DNA of 64,000 bases, from positions 558,001 through 622,000 of the forward strand of contig NZ_FYEY01000001.1 of assembly GCF_900187385.1 (NCBI RefSeq), in the 5' to 3' direction. The notes beneath the pieces were generated by a model that had not been told where the DNA came from, ran no database searches, and saw only the letters and a list, made by a program, of their open reading frames with translations. This document shows, piece by piece, positions 17,337 to 26,410 of this stretch. Position 1 is the stretch's first letter; each line of letters opens with the position of its first letter. Source of the DNA: Streptomyces sp. 2114.4. Its GTDB lineage: Bacteria; Actinomycetota; Actinomycetes; Streptomycetales; Streptomycetaceae. The translations under genes were made by a program, and so were the position numbers.

Positions 17337-17355
17337 GGCGCGCCGCGAACGGGCC

Positions 17356-17390
17356 GCGGGCCGGAACCCTTGCCCAGGGTTCCGGCCCGC
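17356..17390. terminator. Terminator hairpin between convergent genes
   Basis: A perfect 15-bp inverted repeat (GCGGGCCGGAACCCT) with a 5-base loop, 20 bp after the VOC gene and before the end of a minus-strand gene, so it can serve both. Confidence 0.8.
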
Positions 17391-17445
17391 TCGGTAGGCA
17401 CGGAAGGGGTTCTTGCCGCACACGTCGAGGACGGTGCCGTGGCCC

Positions 17446-17808
17446 TCAAGGGTTCTGCGGGTCGACCCCCGTGTGGGCTTCGGCGTCCCGGCCGCCGCTG
17501 GGCCGGCGCGAAGGGCCCTTCGGCCCCATGTCCCGCATGCCCTTCTCATCGGTCTCGGCAGCGTGCTTCTCGCCGCTGCGTGTCTCGCTCTTCACTTCGC
17601 TGGCCGGCGGCACCTTCTCCTGCCCGGACGTCTCCTTGCTGGTGTCCTTCCCGGGCGCATAGCGCTCGGGGTGGAACGACCTGTGCGCGCTCTCGTTCTT
17701 CTGCTGCTCGGTCTGGTCAACATCGGGCGACCAGCCGTGTTGCTCGGTGCCCTTGTGCGTACTGGGGCCCTCACCCGTCCTCGGGTGCGACTTCCGGTCC
17801 TTGGTCAT
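17446..17808 (-). CDS. Small highly hydrophilic protein
   Basis: A 120-residue protein made mostly of Lys, Glu, Ser, Thr, Gly and Pro, beginning MTKDRKSHPRTGEG, with no membrane segment and no recognisable domain. The composition is that of an intrinsically disordered stress-type protein. The ATG at 17808 is preceded by GGGAG. I cannot assign a function. Confidence 0.65.
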   Translation of the reverse strand: MTKDRKSHPRTGEGPSTHKGTEQHGWSPDVDQTEQQKNESAHRSFHPERYAPGKDTSKETSGQEKVPPASEVKSETRSGEKHAAETDEKGMRDMGPKGPSRRPSGGRDAEAHTGVDPQNP

Positions 17809-18134
17809 GTCTGCTCCCTTGGTTGGCGTCGCCGACGGGCGGCGCCGTCCCGCGGCCCGCGCAGTGGCCGAACGGCCTGCGCAGGGGCGGAAAGCCCTCG
17901 CATCCTGCAGCCCTCCGGCCCATGTGCCGTGCTCATGCCGCTGTGACCCACGCGCCGAAGACTCCCCCACGTCCAGCCTGCGGGCCGACCGGATCATCCG
18001 CATCTCAGCCAGGAGCGCAGATGCGTAGTCACGAGGTCACCCTCCGTCCCTACGAGTCCTCCCCAGCCGATGCGTCGGGCAGGCAGGTCCTCGTAGGGGC
18101 GGGTGGCCCCGTCGCCGGGGCTCGTCCGCAGGGA
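17809..18134. other. 326-bp stretch without a gene
   Basis: It lies between the 3' end of the phosphoesterase gene and the 5' end of the small hydrophilic protein and must contain the latter's promoter. A 9-bp inverted pair CCCTACGAG/CTCGTAGGG (18048-18056 and 18090-18098) is visible. An ATG at 18021 behind AGGAG opens a frame that soon runs antisense to the phosphoesterase, and I did not call it. Confidence 0.4.
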
Positions 18135-19982
18135 TCAGGCGGCCCGGTGGTGCTCCTTGCGCCGGCGCCGTACCAGGAAGGTGCCGGTGACGCCTGCCGC
18201 GACCACGGCCGCGCCGGCGCCCACCGGGAGCAGGGGGAGGGCGGACGGTTCGCCGGCCGAGGCCAGGTTCTGCAGCGAGGCGCCCGGGTCGATGGTCGTG
18301 GCGACCGGTGCGACGTGCCGGATCGGGCCGACCGACTTGACCGAGCCGTCCGCGTTGAGCAGCACCTGCTTGTTGTTGGGGTGCCGGAAGTCGAACATGC
18401 CGTTCAGTGAGCCGGCCCGGGCGTCGAAGGAGGCATCACCGATCCGGCCGGTGTGCCAGTTGTTCTCGATGAACTTGATGATCGAGGTCTGCTCGGTCCG
18501 GGTGTGGTCGATCTTGTTGACCTTGCTGTACGGGGAGATGACCAGCAGCGGCTGCCGGGTGCCGGGGCCGCAGCGGTCCGCATAGCCGCCGGCGGCCGCG
18601 GGACCCGCCTGGCAGGCGGGGCTGTCGGTGGCCTTGCCGTTGGAGCCGGTGGAGGTGTCCTTGGAGCCGTTGCGCGGCTTGGCGAAGGCGTGGTCGTACC
18701 AGCCGTCGGAGTCGTCATAGGCGACGACGATGGCGGTGTCCTTCCACTGCGGCGACTGCTGGATGCGGTTGATCCGGTCGACGAGGAAGTGCTGTTCGTC
18801 GAGCGGGTCGGAGTAGGCCGCGTGCGCGTCCTGGTACTCGGGGGCCTTGAGGAAGCTGACGGCGGGCAGCTTGCCCGCCTTGAGGACGGCGTCGAAGTCG
18901 CTCAGGTCGTAGTTGTGGTTGGCCCGTCCGGCGTGGCCGACCTCGTCGACGCTCTTCGGCGGCAGGTGGTGCGGGTTGGCGGTCGACTTGTAGTACTCGA
19001 ACGGCGAGTGGTGCGGGCTGTAGTCGACGACCGCCGCTCCCCCGACGTTGGTGTGCGTGGTCCCGCCGCACTTGGCGTAGTGGCCCGCCTTGCCGTCCCA
19101 GCCGGTGCTGGGCCGGAAGCCGCCCTGGAACCAGCCCCAGCTGACGTGCCGGGAGTTGAGGACGTCGCCGATGTTGCGCCCCTTCATGGCGGCGACCGCG
19201 TTCTTGCCGGTGTGGTCCTTGTTGGAGCAGTCGTCGTACGCCGGATCCGGGTCGTTGATCATCGTGCCGACGCCCTGTGCGTCGGGTGACTGCACGGCGT
19301 GCGCGTCGGGGGTGGCGGTCTGCCGGGGGTTTTCGGTGCCGGATTCGGGGTCCATGGAGGTGACGCCGTGGGTCTGTCCGGAGACCAGGTTGAGGGCGCC
19401 CGGGGTGGAGGGGCCGTAGACCGAACTGAAGGAGCGGTCGCCCAGGGAGTAGTGCTGGGCGTAGTTCCACAGGCCGGTGACGGTGTTGCCGTCGTAGTAG
19501 TCCATCACCAGGCCGGGCTCGCCGAAGAGACCGCCGGAGCACTTGCCGGAGTCGGTGTTCTGGACGAACTTGTCGGCCTTGCCGCCGTTGTACGCGTACT
19601 GCTCGGGCCCGTAGTCATGGGTCTGGTCGCAGGTCATGGCCTGCTGTGGCGCCAGGCGCTTGGGCGCGTACTGGTTGGGGTTGTGCTTCAGCAGCCCGGC
19701 GGTGCGCAGGTTGTCGATGTCCCGGGGCGTGTGCGGGGAGGCGGTGAACTTGGTGCCGTCGGTGTTGGCGGCCTCGGGATAGGTCGCGAAGTAGTGGTCG
19801 AACGAGATGTTCTCGTCGAAGAGCACGACCACGTGCTTGACGGGCGTGGCCGTACGGGAGGAATCGGGGTGCTGCGGCCCGGCGGCCCATGAGGGCGCAC
19901 CCGCGCCCAGGACCGTGAGGGCCGCGGCACCCGTGAGGGCCCCCAGACGCCGTACCGCTGCTCGTCTTCCCCTACTGGCCAT
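18135..19982 (-). CDS. Secreted phosphoesterase (phospholipase C/acid phosphatase type) with C-terminal anchor
   Basis: A 615-residue exported enzyme of the bacterial phosphoesterase family that includes phospholipase C and acid phosphatase. The signal peptide (RRLGALTGAAALTVLGAG) has preceding Arg residues. The catalytic-type motif is HVVVLFDENISFDHYFATYP at about residues 49-68, and the downstream AIVVAYDDSDGWYDHAFAKP and LLVISPYSKVNKIDHT segments are typical. The C-terminus has a hydrophobic segment (LLPVGAGAAVVAAGVTGTF) followed by RRRRK, so the protein is probably held in the membrane or cell wall. GGAGGG precedes the ATG. An upstream PHO-box-like element suggests phosphate control. Confidence 0.92.
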   Translation of the reverse strand: MASRGRRAAVRRLGALTGAAALTVLGAGAPSWAAGPQHPDSSRTATPVKHVVVLFDENISFDHYFATYPEAANTDGTKFTASPHTPRDIDNLRTAGLLKHNPNQYAPKRLAPQQAMTCDQTHDYGPEQYAYNGGKADKFVQNTDSGKCSGGLFGEPGLVMDYYDGNTVTGLWNYAQHYSLGDRSFSSVYGPSTPGALNLVSGQTHGVTSMDPESGTENPRQTATPDAHAVQSPDAQGVGTMINDPDPAYDDCSNKDHTGKNAVAAMKGRNIGDVLNSRHVSWGWFQGGFRPSTGWDGKAGHYAKCGGTTHTNVGGAAVVDYSPHHSPFEYYKSTANPHHLPPKSVDEVGHAGRANHNYDLSDFDAVLKAGKLPAVSFLKAPEYQDAHAAYSDPLDEQHFLVDRINRIQQSPQWKDTAIVVAYDDSDGWYDHAFAKPRNGSKDTSTGSNGKATDSPACQAGPAAAGGYADRCGPGTRQPLLVISPYSKVNKIDHTRTEQTSIIKFIENNWHTGRIGDASFDARAGSLNGMFDFRHPNNKQVLLNADGSVKSVGPIRHVAPVATTIDPGASLQNLASAGEPSALPLLPVGAGAAVVAAGVTGTFLVRRRRKEHHRAA

Positions 19983-20061
19983 GCTGGTTCACCCTCCGGG
20001 CCGGGATGTATTGATGCTGTACGGCGGGATGCTCTGCCGGGCGGACGGCGGTCCGGCAGAG

Positions 20062-20083
20062 CCATCATGACGCTGGAGTGAAC
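20062..20083 (-). promoter_or_regulatory. Candidate PhoP (PHO) box upstream of the phosphoesterase gene
   Basis: On the minus strand two adjacent 11-mers read GTTCACTCCAG and CGTCATGATGG. The first matches the Streptomyces PHO-box unit (GTTCA at its start); the second matches only at TCA. They lie 80-100 bp upstream of the start codon. One good unit plus one weak unit is marginal. Confidence 0.35.
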
Positions 20084-20153
20084 AGTGAGTCAGGTATGCC
20101 AGGACAAACCTTGACCGGGTGTTGACCCTTCGGGGGCCCACGGCGTGCGCCCC

Positions 20154-21416
20154 TCAGGCCAGCAGGGCGCGGCCGTACCAGTCCTTCTCCTCGCGCACGC
20201 CCGGCAGCGCGAAGAAGTAGCCGCCGCCGAAGGGCGAGATGTAGTCCGTCAACGGCTCACCGGCCAGCCTTCGTTGTACGGCCTCGAACTGGCGGGCGAG
20301 GTCGCGCTGGTAGCAGCAGAACAGCAGGCCCATATCGAGATTCCCGTTGCTGTCCACGCCCCTGTCGTAGTTGTAGGCCCGGCGCAGGATCCGCTGACCG
20401 GCGCTGGAGGGGGTGCGTGGATTGGCCAGCCGGATATGGCTGTCCAGGGGGATCACCTCGCCCTTGGGGTCGCCGGGATAGTCGGGGCTGTCGTGTTCCC
20501 GGTCGCCGTCCAGCGGCGCCCCGGTCTCCCGGGAGCGGCCGAACATGCGCTCCTGCTCGGTCAGCGACACCCGGTCCCAGAACTCCACCAGCATGCGGAT
20601 CAGCCGCACCACCTGGTAGCTGCCGCCGACCGCCCACTCCGGCTCACCGTCCCGTGCCCCGACCCACACCAGGCGGTCCATCTCCCGGGCGGCGCGGGCA
20701 TCGGGGTTGGCCGTGCCGTCCTTGAAACCCATGAGGTTGCGCGGCGTCCCGGACGGCCGGGGCGGGCTGGTGAATCCGTCCAGCCGCCAGCGCACCTGCA
20801 TGCCGCCCCGGGTGTGCCGGGCGATATCACGCAGGGCGTGCAGCACGGTGTCCGTGTCGTCCGCACACAGTTGGAGGCTCAGGTCGCCGTGGCACCAGTC
20901 GGACTGCAGGTCGTCGTCGGGGAAGGCGGGCATGGCGGTCAGCCGGCGCGGTGCCCGCCCGTGCAGCCCGAACCGGTCGTCGAACAGCGAAGCGCCCACG
21001 GCGAGGGTCACCGACAGCCCGCCCGCGGGGACCTGGGCGCCCAGGAGGCCCGAGTCGGTGGGCGGACCGGTGATGCCCACCGACTCCGGTACCCCGCCGC
21101 TGGTCAGGAACCGGGCACGTGCGGTGACGGTACGCATCAGCTCGGCAAGTTCCCGGCGGTTCTGCGCGGTCACATCGAACGCGGTGTACGCCGTGACCCG
21201 GCGGGGCGGTGCGAGCACCGAGGCCTGACGCGGGCCATGGAAGGGCACCCGTGGTGCGGCCCAGGGGACCGGCCCGGGGCCGGTCATCAGGGCCGGTGCA
21301 CCGGCCTGGTGCGGGCCGTCGTCGGCGGACGCGGCACCACCGGCCGCGAGTCCGGCCCCGGCGAGCGCCGCTCCCCGGAGGAATCCCCGTCGGCCGACAC
21401 CGCTCATGTCCTTCAC
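20154..21416 (-). CDS. efeB: EfeB-type Dyp peroxidase/deferrochelatase
   Basis: A heme peroxidase of the dye-decolourising type, about 420 residues, with a twin-Arg signal (RRGFLRGAALAGAGLAAGG). The Dyp signature LMGFKDGTANPDARA is in the middle, and the heme-pocket region HIRLANPRTPSSAGQRILRR lies in the C-terminal half. EfeB is the periplasmic/extracellular peroxidase of the EfeUOB ferrous iron uptake system. The GTG at 21416 overlaps the efeO stop (GTGA) and has GGAG upstream, so I prefer it to the ATG three codons further. It follows efeO directly; no efeU is next to it. Confidence 0.9.
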   Translation of the reverse strand: MKDMSGVGRRGFLRGAALAGAGLAAGGAASADDGPHQAGAPALMTGPGPVPWAAPRVPFHGPRQASVLAPPRRVTAYTAFDVTAQNRRELAELMRTVTARARFLTSGGVPESVGITGPPTDSGLLGAQVPAGGLSVTLAVGASLFDDRFGLHGRAPRRLTAMPAFPDDDLQSDWCHGDLSLQLCADDTDTVLHALRDIARHTRGGMQVRWRLDGFTSPPRPSGTPRNLMGFKDGTANPDARAAREMDRLVWVGARDGEPEWAVGGSYQVVRLIRMLVEFWDRVSLTEQERMFGRSRETGAPLDGDREHDSPDYPGDPKGEVIPLDSHIRLANPRTPSSAGQRILRRAYNYDRGVDSNGNLDMGLLFCCYQRDLARQFEAVQRRLAGEPLTDYISPFGGGYFFALPGVREEKDWYGRALLA

Positions 21417-22636
21417 ACCGTTCTCCGTGCGTCGCACAGCGTCGCCACCGACGCCAGCCGTTCCACCAGGTCTCCGAACACCGCATCGATCCGCTCCCGC
21501 TGAGCGCGGTCCAGCTGGCTCAGTGCCGGCCACCGTCCGTCCGCCCGGAGACCGTCGAGCAGTCGCTGTGTCCGGCTCAACTCGCGCTCCACGTAGGGCA
21601 GTCCGGGGTACCGGGTCACCAGCAGGGGGCGCAGCCGGGTGAGGACGGCGCGGGTTGCGTCGAGGTGGGCGCGGGCGGTGGCGAGGGTGCTGCCGCTGCC
21701 GTAGTCGGTCCGTCCGGTCAGCTCGGACTGCAGCGTGTTCTCCAGGATCTCGTGTGCCCGCAGGCCGAGGTCCGCCGGTTCCATCCGTGCCTGCGCCCAG
21801 TCGTCCCGCAGCCTGTGCACCGCGTCGTCGAGGGCGGCGGCCGGTGCGCGCAGGGAGTCGGCGGACTGCCCGTGCCACAGCCCGTATTCGAGGCGGTGGA
21901 AGCCGGTGAATTCCGGGTCGCGGTCGCCGTCCGGCAGACCGGCGCTGGTGCCGTTGATCTGCTGGTCCGCGTCGCCGAAGGCCCCGTATGCCGCGCCCAG
22001 CCGTTCGTAGGCGAGGTGCGCGGGCAGCCAGGCGTCCCGGGCTGCCGCCAGGTCCCCGCGCGCGAGGGCGGCCCGCAGGGTCCCGGTCCGGCCGACGAGA
22101 TCGTCCAGGCCGCCCGCGACCCACTTCTGATAGTCGAGCGCCGGGGGGATCAGATCGTGCTCGGTGACCGGGGCGGCCGCGGGCCCGGCCTGACCGCCGC
22201 CGCCGATACGGACCGTGGGGCCCGTGACCGCGTCGGCGTCGTCCGGCAGGCACCTGAAGGCGTACGAGCCCCGGCCCAGCCGGACCCGCAGGTGCCGCGT
22301 GGTTCCGGGGCCGATGCCCTCCACCTCGCCGAACACGGCGCCGCTGCGCGGGGACGTGAGGTAGACCTCCGCCGCCGCGGCGGAGGTGTTGTGCAGATCG
22401 AAGACCTGGGTGCCGGCGCGGGGGTTGCCCCATCCCCGGCCGCAGCCGCCCGGCGACACCTCGACAGTGGTGTGCCGCAGCCCGTCCGCCGCGGCGGCCT
22501 GCCCCTGCCGCGTGGTGCCCTCCGGGTCACCGGACAGCACCGGCACCAGCGCCGCCAGCAGCCCGCCGGCCAGGACCACACCCCCGCTCCACCGGACACG
22601 AGGGGACCGCAGCTTCCCTAGAGCGGTCCGCGGCAC
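21413..22636 (-). CDS. efeO: EfeO-type imelysin-family iron uptake lipoprotein/secreted protein
   Basis: A protein of about 407 residues. The N-terminal hydrophobic segment (GGVVLAGGLLAALVPVL) is a signal or anchor. A cupredoxin-like domain (about 50-140) is followed by a peptidase M75/imelysin domain with the metal-binding HxxE motif in FTGFHRLEYGLW. EfeO delivers iron to the EfeU permease in other bacteria. I chose the GTG at 22636 because GGGAGG is six bases upstream; the longer ATG at 22744 adds only Arg-rich sequence. It is the first gene of the efeO-efeB pair. Confidence 0.88.
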   Translation of the reverse strand: MPRTALGKLRSPRVRWSGGVVLAGGLLAALVPVLSGDPEGTTRQGQAAAADGLRHTTVEVSPGGCGRGWGNPRAGTQVFDLHNTSAAAAEVYLTSPRSGAVFGEVEGIGPGTTRHLRVRLGRGSYAFRCLPDDADAVTGPTVRIGGGGQAGPAAAPVTEHDLIPPALDYQKWVAGGLDDLVGRTGTLRAALARGDLAAARDAWLPAHLAYERLGAAYGAFGDADQQINGTSAGLPDGDRDPEFTGFHRLEYGLWHGQSADSLRAPAAALDDAVHRLRDDWAQARMEPADLGLRAHEILENTLQSELTGRTDYGSGSTLATARAHLDATRAVLTRLRPLLVTRYPGLPYVERELSRTQRLLDGLRADGRWPALSQLDRAQRERIDAVFGDLVERLASVATLCDARRTV

Positions 22637-22858
22637 TCCGAGCCTCCCGGGGGGTCGTTCCCGCCACGCGATGACGGACGTGGCGCAGACGGGGAAAGGG
22701 CCGCGGCCCGGAGCGTTCCGCCAGGGCCGACGACAACGCTGCACATGCTAGACAGCGCTATGCGCCCGAACACGCTTTCCCCGGAAGAGACGCCAAGATT
22801 TTCCTGGTGGTTCATCGGACCGTTGCCGTTCGCGAGTTCGGCGGGCCGGCCAGGTCGG

Positions 22859-23455
22859 TCAGGCGGAGCCGGGGTGAGGGGCGGCACGGACGTGCATCCG
22901 CTCGCCCTGTGCCCCGAAGAGGCTGAGGAATTCCACGGGATGCGGCCCGGCGTTGGCGAAGCCGTGCGGGGTGTGGGTGTCGAATTCGGCGGCCTCGCCG
23001 GAGGTGAGGACGAGGTCGTGGTCACCGAGAGCCAGCCACAGCCGGCCGGAGAGGACGTAAAGCCACTCGTAGCCCTCGTGGGTGCGCAGTTCAGGCCGTG
23101 TGCCGGTGGTTTCCCTGGCGGGGAGGATGTGTTTGAAGGCGTGCAGACCGCCGAGGTGACGGGTCAGTGGCACAAAGGTCTGTCCGTTGCGGGTGAAGGG
23201 GCGCGGATGGACCCGGGGGTCGCCGGTGGCCGGTGCCCCGACCAGCTCGTCCAGCTGCACTCCGTGGGCCTTGGCGAGCGGGAGCAGGAGTTCGAGGGTC
23301 GGTTTGCGCTGCCCGGACTCCAGACGCGAAAGAGTGCTGAGCGAGATGCCGGTGACCTCGCTCAGCTGCGCCAGGGTGGCCCCGCGCTCCCGCCGCAGCG
23401 CCCGTAGCCGCGGGCCGACCGCGTTGAGCACACCGGGAATGTCATCGTCCGCCAT
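22859..23455 (-). CDS. XRE-family regulator with C-terminal cupin
   Basis: A 198-residue protein. Residues 14-69 form a helix-turn-helix of the XRE/Cro type (LRALRRERGATLAQLSEVTG, ISLSTLSRLESGQRKPTLEL). The C-terminal cupin contains THEGYEWLYVLSGRLWLALG and TPHGFANAGPHPVEFL. This architecture is that of small-molecule-responsive repressors (PuuR-like). A TTGACA sequence on the same strand at 23486-23491 is a candidate -35 element about 30 bp from the ATG at 23455. It is divergent from the P450 gene. Confidence 0.9.
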   Translation of the reverse strand: MADDDIPGVLNAVGPRLRALRRERGATLAQLSEVTGISLSTLSRLESGQRKPTLELLLPLAKAHGVQLDELVGAPATGDPRVHPRPFTRNGQTFVPLTRHLGGLHAFKHILPARETTGTRPELRTHEGYEWLYVLSGRLWLALGDHDLVLTSGEAAEFDTHTPHGFANAGPHPVEFLSLFGAQGERMHVRAAPHPGSA

Positions 23456-23810
23456 GGCTCCATTTGCCGACCCGGCAACAACTTTTGTCAAGTCGGCGAG
23501 GAGGTGCGCCTCACCGACTCCGGCCCGGCCGCGACCGGCTTCCACCCCGGTACGCACCGGACCCCGCCGGGCGAGAGTCGCAGAGATCACCCGATTGGCG
23601 CACCACACCGACCACCCACCACTGCCCGTAAGTCACTGTGGAACGGCAGGACAAAGGCCTCCGTTCAGGCCTTGCCCGCGCAGGATGGAAAAGCCGCCCC
23701 CGCATCTCCGATTTTCGCTGACCGGGATGAATCGGCGTCTTTCTGGCCGGCGGCCCGATACGACCGCAGCCGGTGGATTCACTCGTCCCTTCTCACGTCG
23801 GGAGCTCACC
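23456..23810. other. 355-bp divergent intergenic region
   Basis: This lies between the XRE-cupin regulator (minus) and the P450 gene (plus). The regulator's candidate -35 (TTGACA on the minus strand, 23486-23491) is the only element I can point to. The P450 promoter must also lie here. Confidence 0.4.
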
Positions 23811-25019
23811 ATGGAACCCGGACCTCACGTCTGGAACTGCCCGTTCGACTATGCGGAGGGCCTGGAATTCGATCCGACGCTCAAGCGCCTGCTGACCGAA
23901 GAACCGGTCGCCCGCATCCGGCTGCCCCACGGGGAGGGCGAGGCATGGCTGGTCACGAAGTACGACGACGTACGCACGGTGACGACCGACCGGCGCTTCA
24001 GCCGGAGCGCCGTCATCGGCCGGGACTTTCCCCGTATGACGCCCGAGCCGATCGTCCAGGACGAGGCGATCAACGTGATGGACCCGCCCGCCAGCAGCCG
24101 CTTGCGGAGCCTGGTCTCCAAGGCGTTCGCCCCGCGTCATGTGGAGCGCATGCGGGCCCGCACCCAGCATGTCGTGGACGAGCTGCTGGAGCGGATGGCC
24201 GCGCAGGGTCCGCCCGCCGACCTGATGGAGAGCCTGGCGAACCCGCTGCCCCTGACGACGATCTGCGAGGTCCTCGACATCCCCGAGCGCGACCAGGCGC
24301 AGCTGCGCGCACACGCCCGGACCATGATGAACGTGACCGTCGAGAACCGGGAGCGCGCCGTCCGGGCCAAGGCCGACATGCGGGCCTACTTCGAGACGCT
24401 GACCGCGAAGCGGCGTCAGCACCCGGGAGAAGACCTGATCAGCGCCCTGGCCACGGCTCGTGACGGGGATGAGATCCTCAATGACCAGGAACTGACCGTG
24501 ATGGCCATGGTCCTGCTCATCACCGGCCAGGACACCACCACCTACGAGATCGGCAACCTCGCCTACACGCTGCTCACCCGGCCCAGGGAGCTCGCGATGC
24601 TGCGCTCCCGTCCCGAGATGCTTCCGCAGGCGCTCGACGAAATGCTGCGGTTCATCCCCTTCCGCAAGGGCGTCGGCATCCCCCGCGTCGCCACGGAGGA
24701 CGTGGAGTTGAGCGGTGTGACGATCCGGGCCGGGGACATCGTGCACGTCTCCTATCTGACGGCCAACCGGGACAGCCGGAAGTTCGACCGGCCCGACGAA
24801 CTGGACCTGGAACGCGAGGGCCGCACCGCCCACATGACGTTCGGCTGGGGCGGACACCACTGCCTGGGTGCCCCGCTCGCGGTCACGGAGCTCGAGGTCG
24901 CCCTCAAAACCCTCCTGGACCGCTTCCCGGAACTCCGGCTGGCAAAGCCGGCCGGGGAAGTCCGCTGGAACACCACCTCGATCTGGCGCTATCCGCTGGA
25001 GCTGCCGGTCACTTGGTAA
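23811..25019 (+). CDS. Cytochrome P450 (CYP158-like)
   Basis: A 402-residue P450. The I-helix motif is LLITGQDTT, the ExxR helix LDEMLRFIP, and the heme-binding loop FGWGGHHCLGAPLA puts the thiolate ligand at C351. The pattern HGEGEAWLVTKYDDVRTVTT near residues 40-60 resembles CYP158A2, the biflaviolin synthase of S. coelicolor. The type III PKS gene lies 281 bp downstream on the same strand, so oxidative coupling of a flaviolin-type naphthoquinone is the leading hypothesis. The ATG at 23811 follows GGAG. Confidence 0.9.
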   Translation: MEPGPHVWNCPFDYAEGLEFDPTLKRLLTEEPVARIRLPHGEGEAWLVTKYDDVRTVTTDRRFSRSAVIGRDFPRMTPEPIVQDEAINVMDPPASSRLRSLVSKAFAPRHVERMRARTQHVVDELLERMAAQGPPADLMESLANPLPLTTICEVLDIPERDQAQLRAHARTMMNVTVENRERAVRAKADMRAYFETLTAKRRQHPGEDLISALATARDGDEILNDQELTVMAMVLLITGQDTTTYEIGNLAYTLLTRPRELAMLRSRPEMLPQALDEMLRFIPFRKGVGIPRVATEDVELSGVTIRAGDIVHVSYLTANRDSRKFDRPDELDLEREGRTAHMTFGWGGHHCLGAPLAVTELEVALKTLLDRFPELRLAKPAGEVRWNTTSIWRYPLELPVTW

Positions 25020-25300
25020 CGGTGGGCCACGGCCGCAAAATGCAGATTCCACCCGCCTGGCGTACGGTTACTACTCGGAAAGATCAATCCACCAGCACGG
25101 GGAGAGTTCATTCTTCGACGGCTGGCCCGCCCGATTCCCTTCCGGGGTCGTCCTTTTCGAACCGCCGGATCCGCACCTGGTTCCTTCGCCCGCTCTGAAT
25201 GGGCGAGTTACCGCGACGGATACCACCGGCCGAAATAAAAACGACTCGAATTCAGCGCAGGGAATCCCTGAGGGGCCACAGTCTGCAAGGAGTGCATCTC

Positions 25301-26365
25301 ATGGCGGTTCTGTGCAAACCAGCAATCGCGGTCCCTGAATACGTCATCACCCAAGACGACACCCTCGAACTCGCGCAACGGCTGCACAAGGACCACACGC
25401 AGCTGAGGCTGATCCTGCGGCTGATCGAGAACACCGGCGTCCTCAAGCGGCATCTGATCCAGCCGATCGACAAGGTGCTCAAGCATCCGGGGCTCGATGC
25501 CCGTAGCGCGGTCTACGAAGAGGAGTCCAAGGCCCGCGTGCCCGCCGTGGTCCGCAAGGCACTCGACCAGGCCGAGCTGGAGCCGCAGGAGATCGACCTC
25601 ATCGTCTACGTCTCCTGCACCGGCTTCATGATGCCGTCCCTGACCGCCTGGCTCATCAACACCCTGGGCTTCCGGTCGGAGACCCGGCAGATGCCGATAG
25701 CCCAACTCGGCTGCGCGGCAGGGGGCGCGGCGGTCAACCGGGCGCATGACTTCTGCACGGCGTACCCCGACGCCAACGTGCTCATCGTCGCGTGTGAGTT
25801 CTGCTCGCTGTGCTACCAGCCCACGGATTTGGGTGTGGGGTCGCTGCTGTCGAACGGGCTTTTCGGTGACGCGGTCGCCTCCGCCGTGGTCCGCGGCAGC
25901 GGCGGCACCGGGGTCCGGCTGGAGCGCAACAGCTCGTACCTGATCCCGAACACCGAGGACTGGATCTCCTACGCGGTCCGGTCCACCGGCTTCCACTTCC
26001 AGTTGGACAAGCGCGTACCCGGGACCATGGAACCGCTCGCCCCCGCCCTGCGCGCCGTCGCCGAGCAGCACCAATGGGACGCGGGCGACCTGGACTTCTA
26101 CATCGTCCACGCGGGCGGTCCGCGCATCCTGGACGACCTGTGCCGCTTCCTCGAGGTTCCTCCGGAGGCGTTCCGCTTCAGCCGCGCGACGCTGACCGAA
26201 TACGGCAACATCGCCAGCGCGGTGGTACTCGACGCCCTGGCGCGCATGTTCGACGAAGCGTCGGCGCTCGACGGCCACCGCGGCCTGCTGGCCGGCTTCG
26301 GCCCCGGTATCACCGCCGAGATGGCCCTGGGCACCTGGTCCTCCGCCCCTGCGCCCGCGGCATGA
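25301..26365 (+). CDS. rppA: Type III polyketide synthase, RppA-type tetrahydroxynaphthalene synthase
   Basis: A 354-residue chalcone synthase-fold enzyme. The catalytic triad is C138 (IAQLGCAAGG), H270 (FYIVHAGGPR) and N303 (TEYGNIAS), exactly the positions known for RppA, and C106 (VSCTGF), important in RppA starter selection, is also present. RppA condenses five malonyl-CoA to 1,3,6,8-tetrahydroxynaphthalene, which oxidises to flaviolin and feeds melanin-like pigments. Start at ATG 25301 behind AAGGAG. It is followed by a strong terminator. The adjacent P450 suggests polymerisation of flaviolin. Confidence 0.94.
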   Translation: MAVLCKPAIAVPEYVITQDDTLELAQRLHKDHTQLRLILRLIENTGVLKRHLIQPIDKVLKHPGLDARSAVYEEESKARVPAVVRKALDQAELEPQEIDLIVYVSCTGFMMPSLTAWLINTLGFRSETRQMPIAQLGCAAGGAAVNRAHDFCTAYPDANVLIVACEFCSLCYQPTDLGVGSLLSNGLFGDAVASAVVRGSGGTGVRLERNSSYLIPNTEDWISYAVRSTGFHFQLDKRVPGTMEPLAPALRAVAEQHQWDAGDLDFYIVHAGGPRILDDLCRFLEVPPEAFRFSRATLTEYGNIASAVVLDALARMFDEASALDGHRGLLAGFGPGITAEMALGTWSSAPAPAA

Positions 26366-26375
26366 CCCGACCGCT

Positions 26376-26410
26376 CGGTGCGCCCGGCAGGTGAGCTGCC
26401 GGGCGCACCG
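26376..26410 (+). terminator. Terminator after the type III PKS gene
   Basis: A perfect 15-bp inverted repeat (CGGTGCGCCCGGCAG) with loop GTGAG, starting 11 bp after the stop codon. Confidence 0.85.

Noticed and set aside
18021..18410. Plus-strand frame with a good AGGAG site starting at 18021
   Set aside because: Most of it is antisense to the phosphoesterase gene, and the protein has shadow-like Gly/Arg/Val composition.
20154..22433. Minus-strand frame spanning efeB and most of efeO
   Set aside because: The part beyond 21416 is the wrong frame of efeO; the EfeB signal peptide begins just after 21416.
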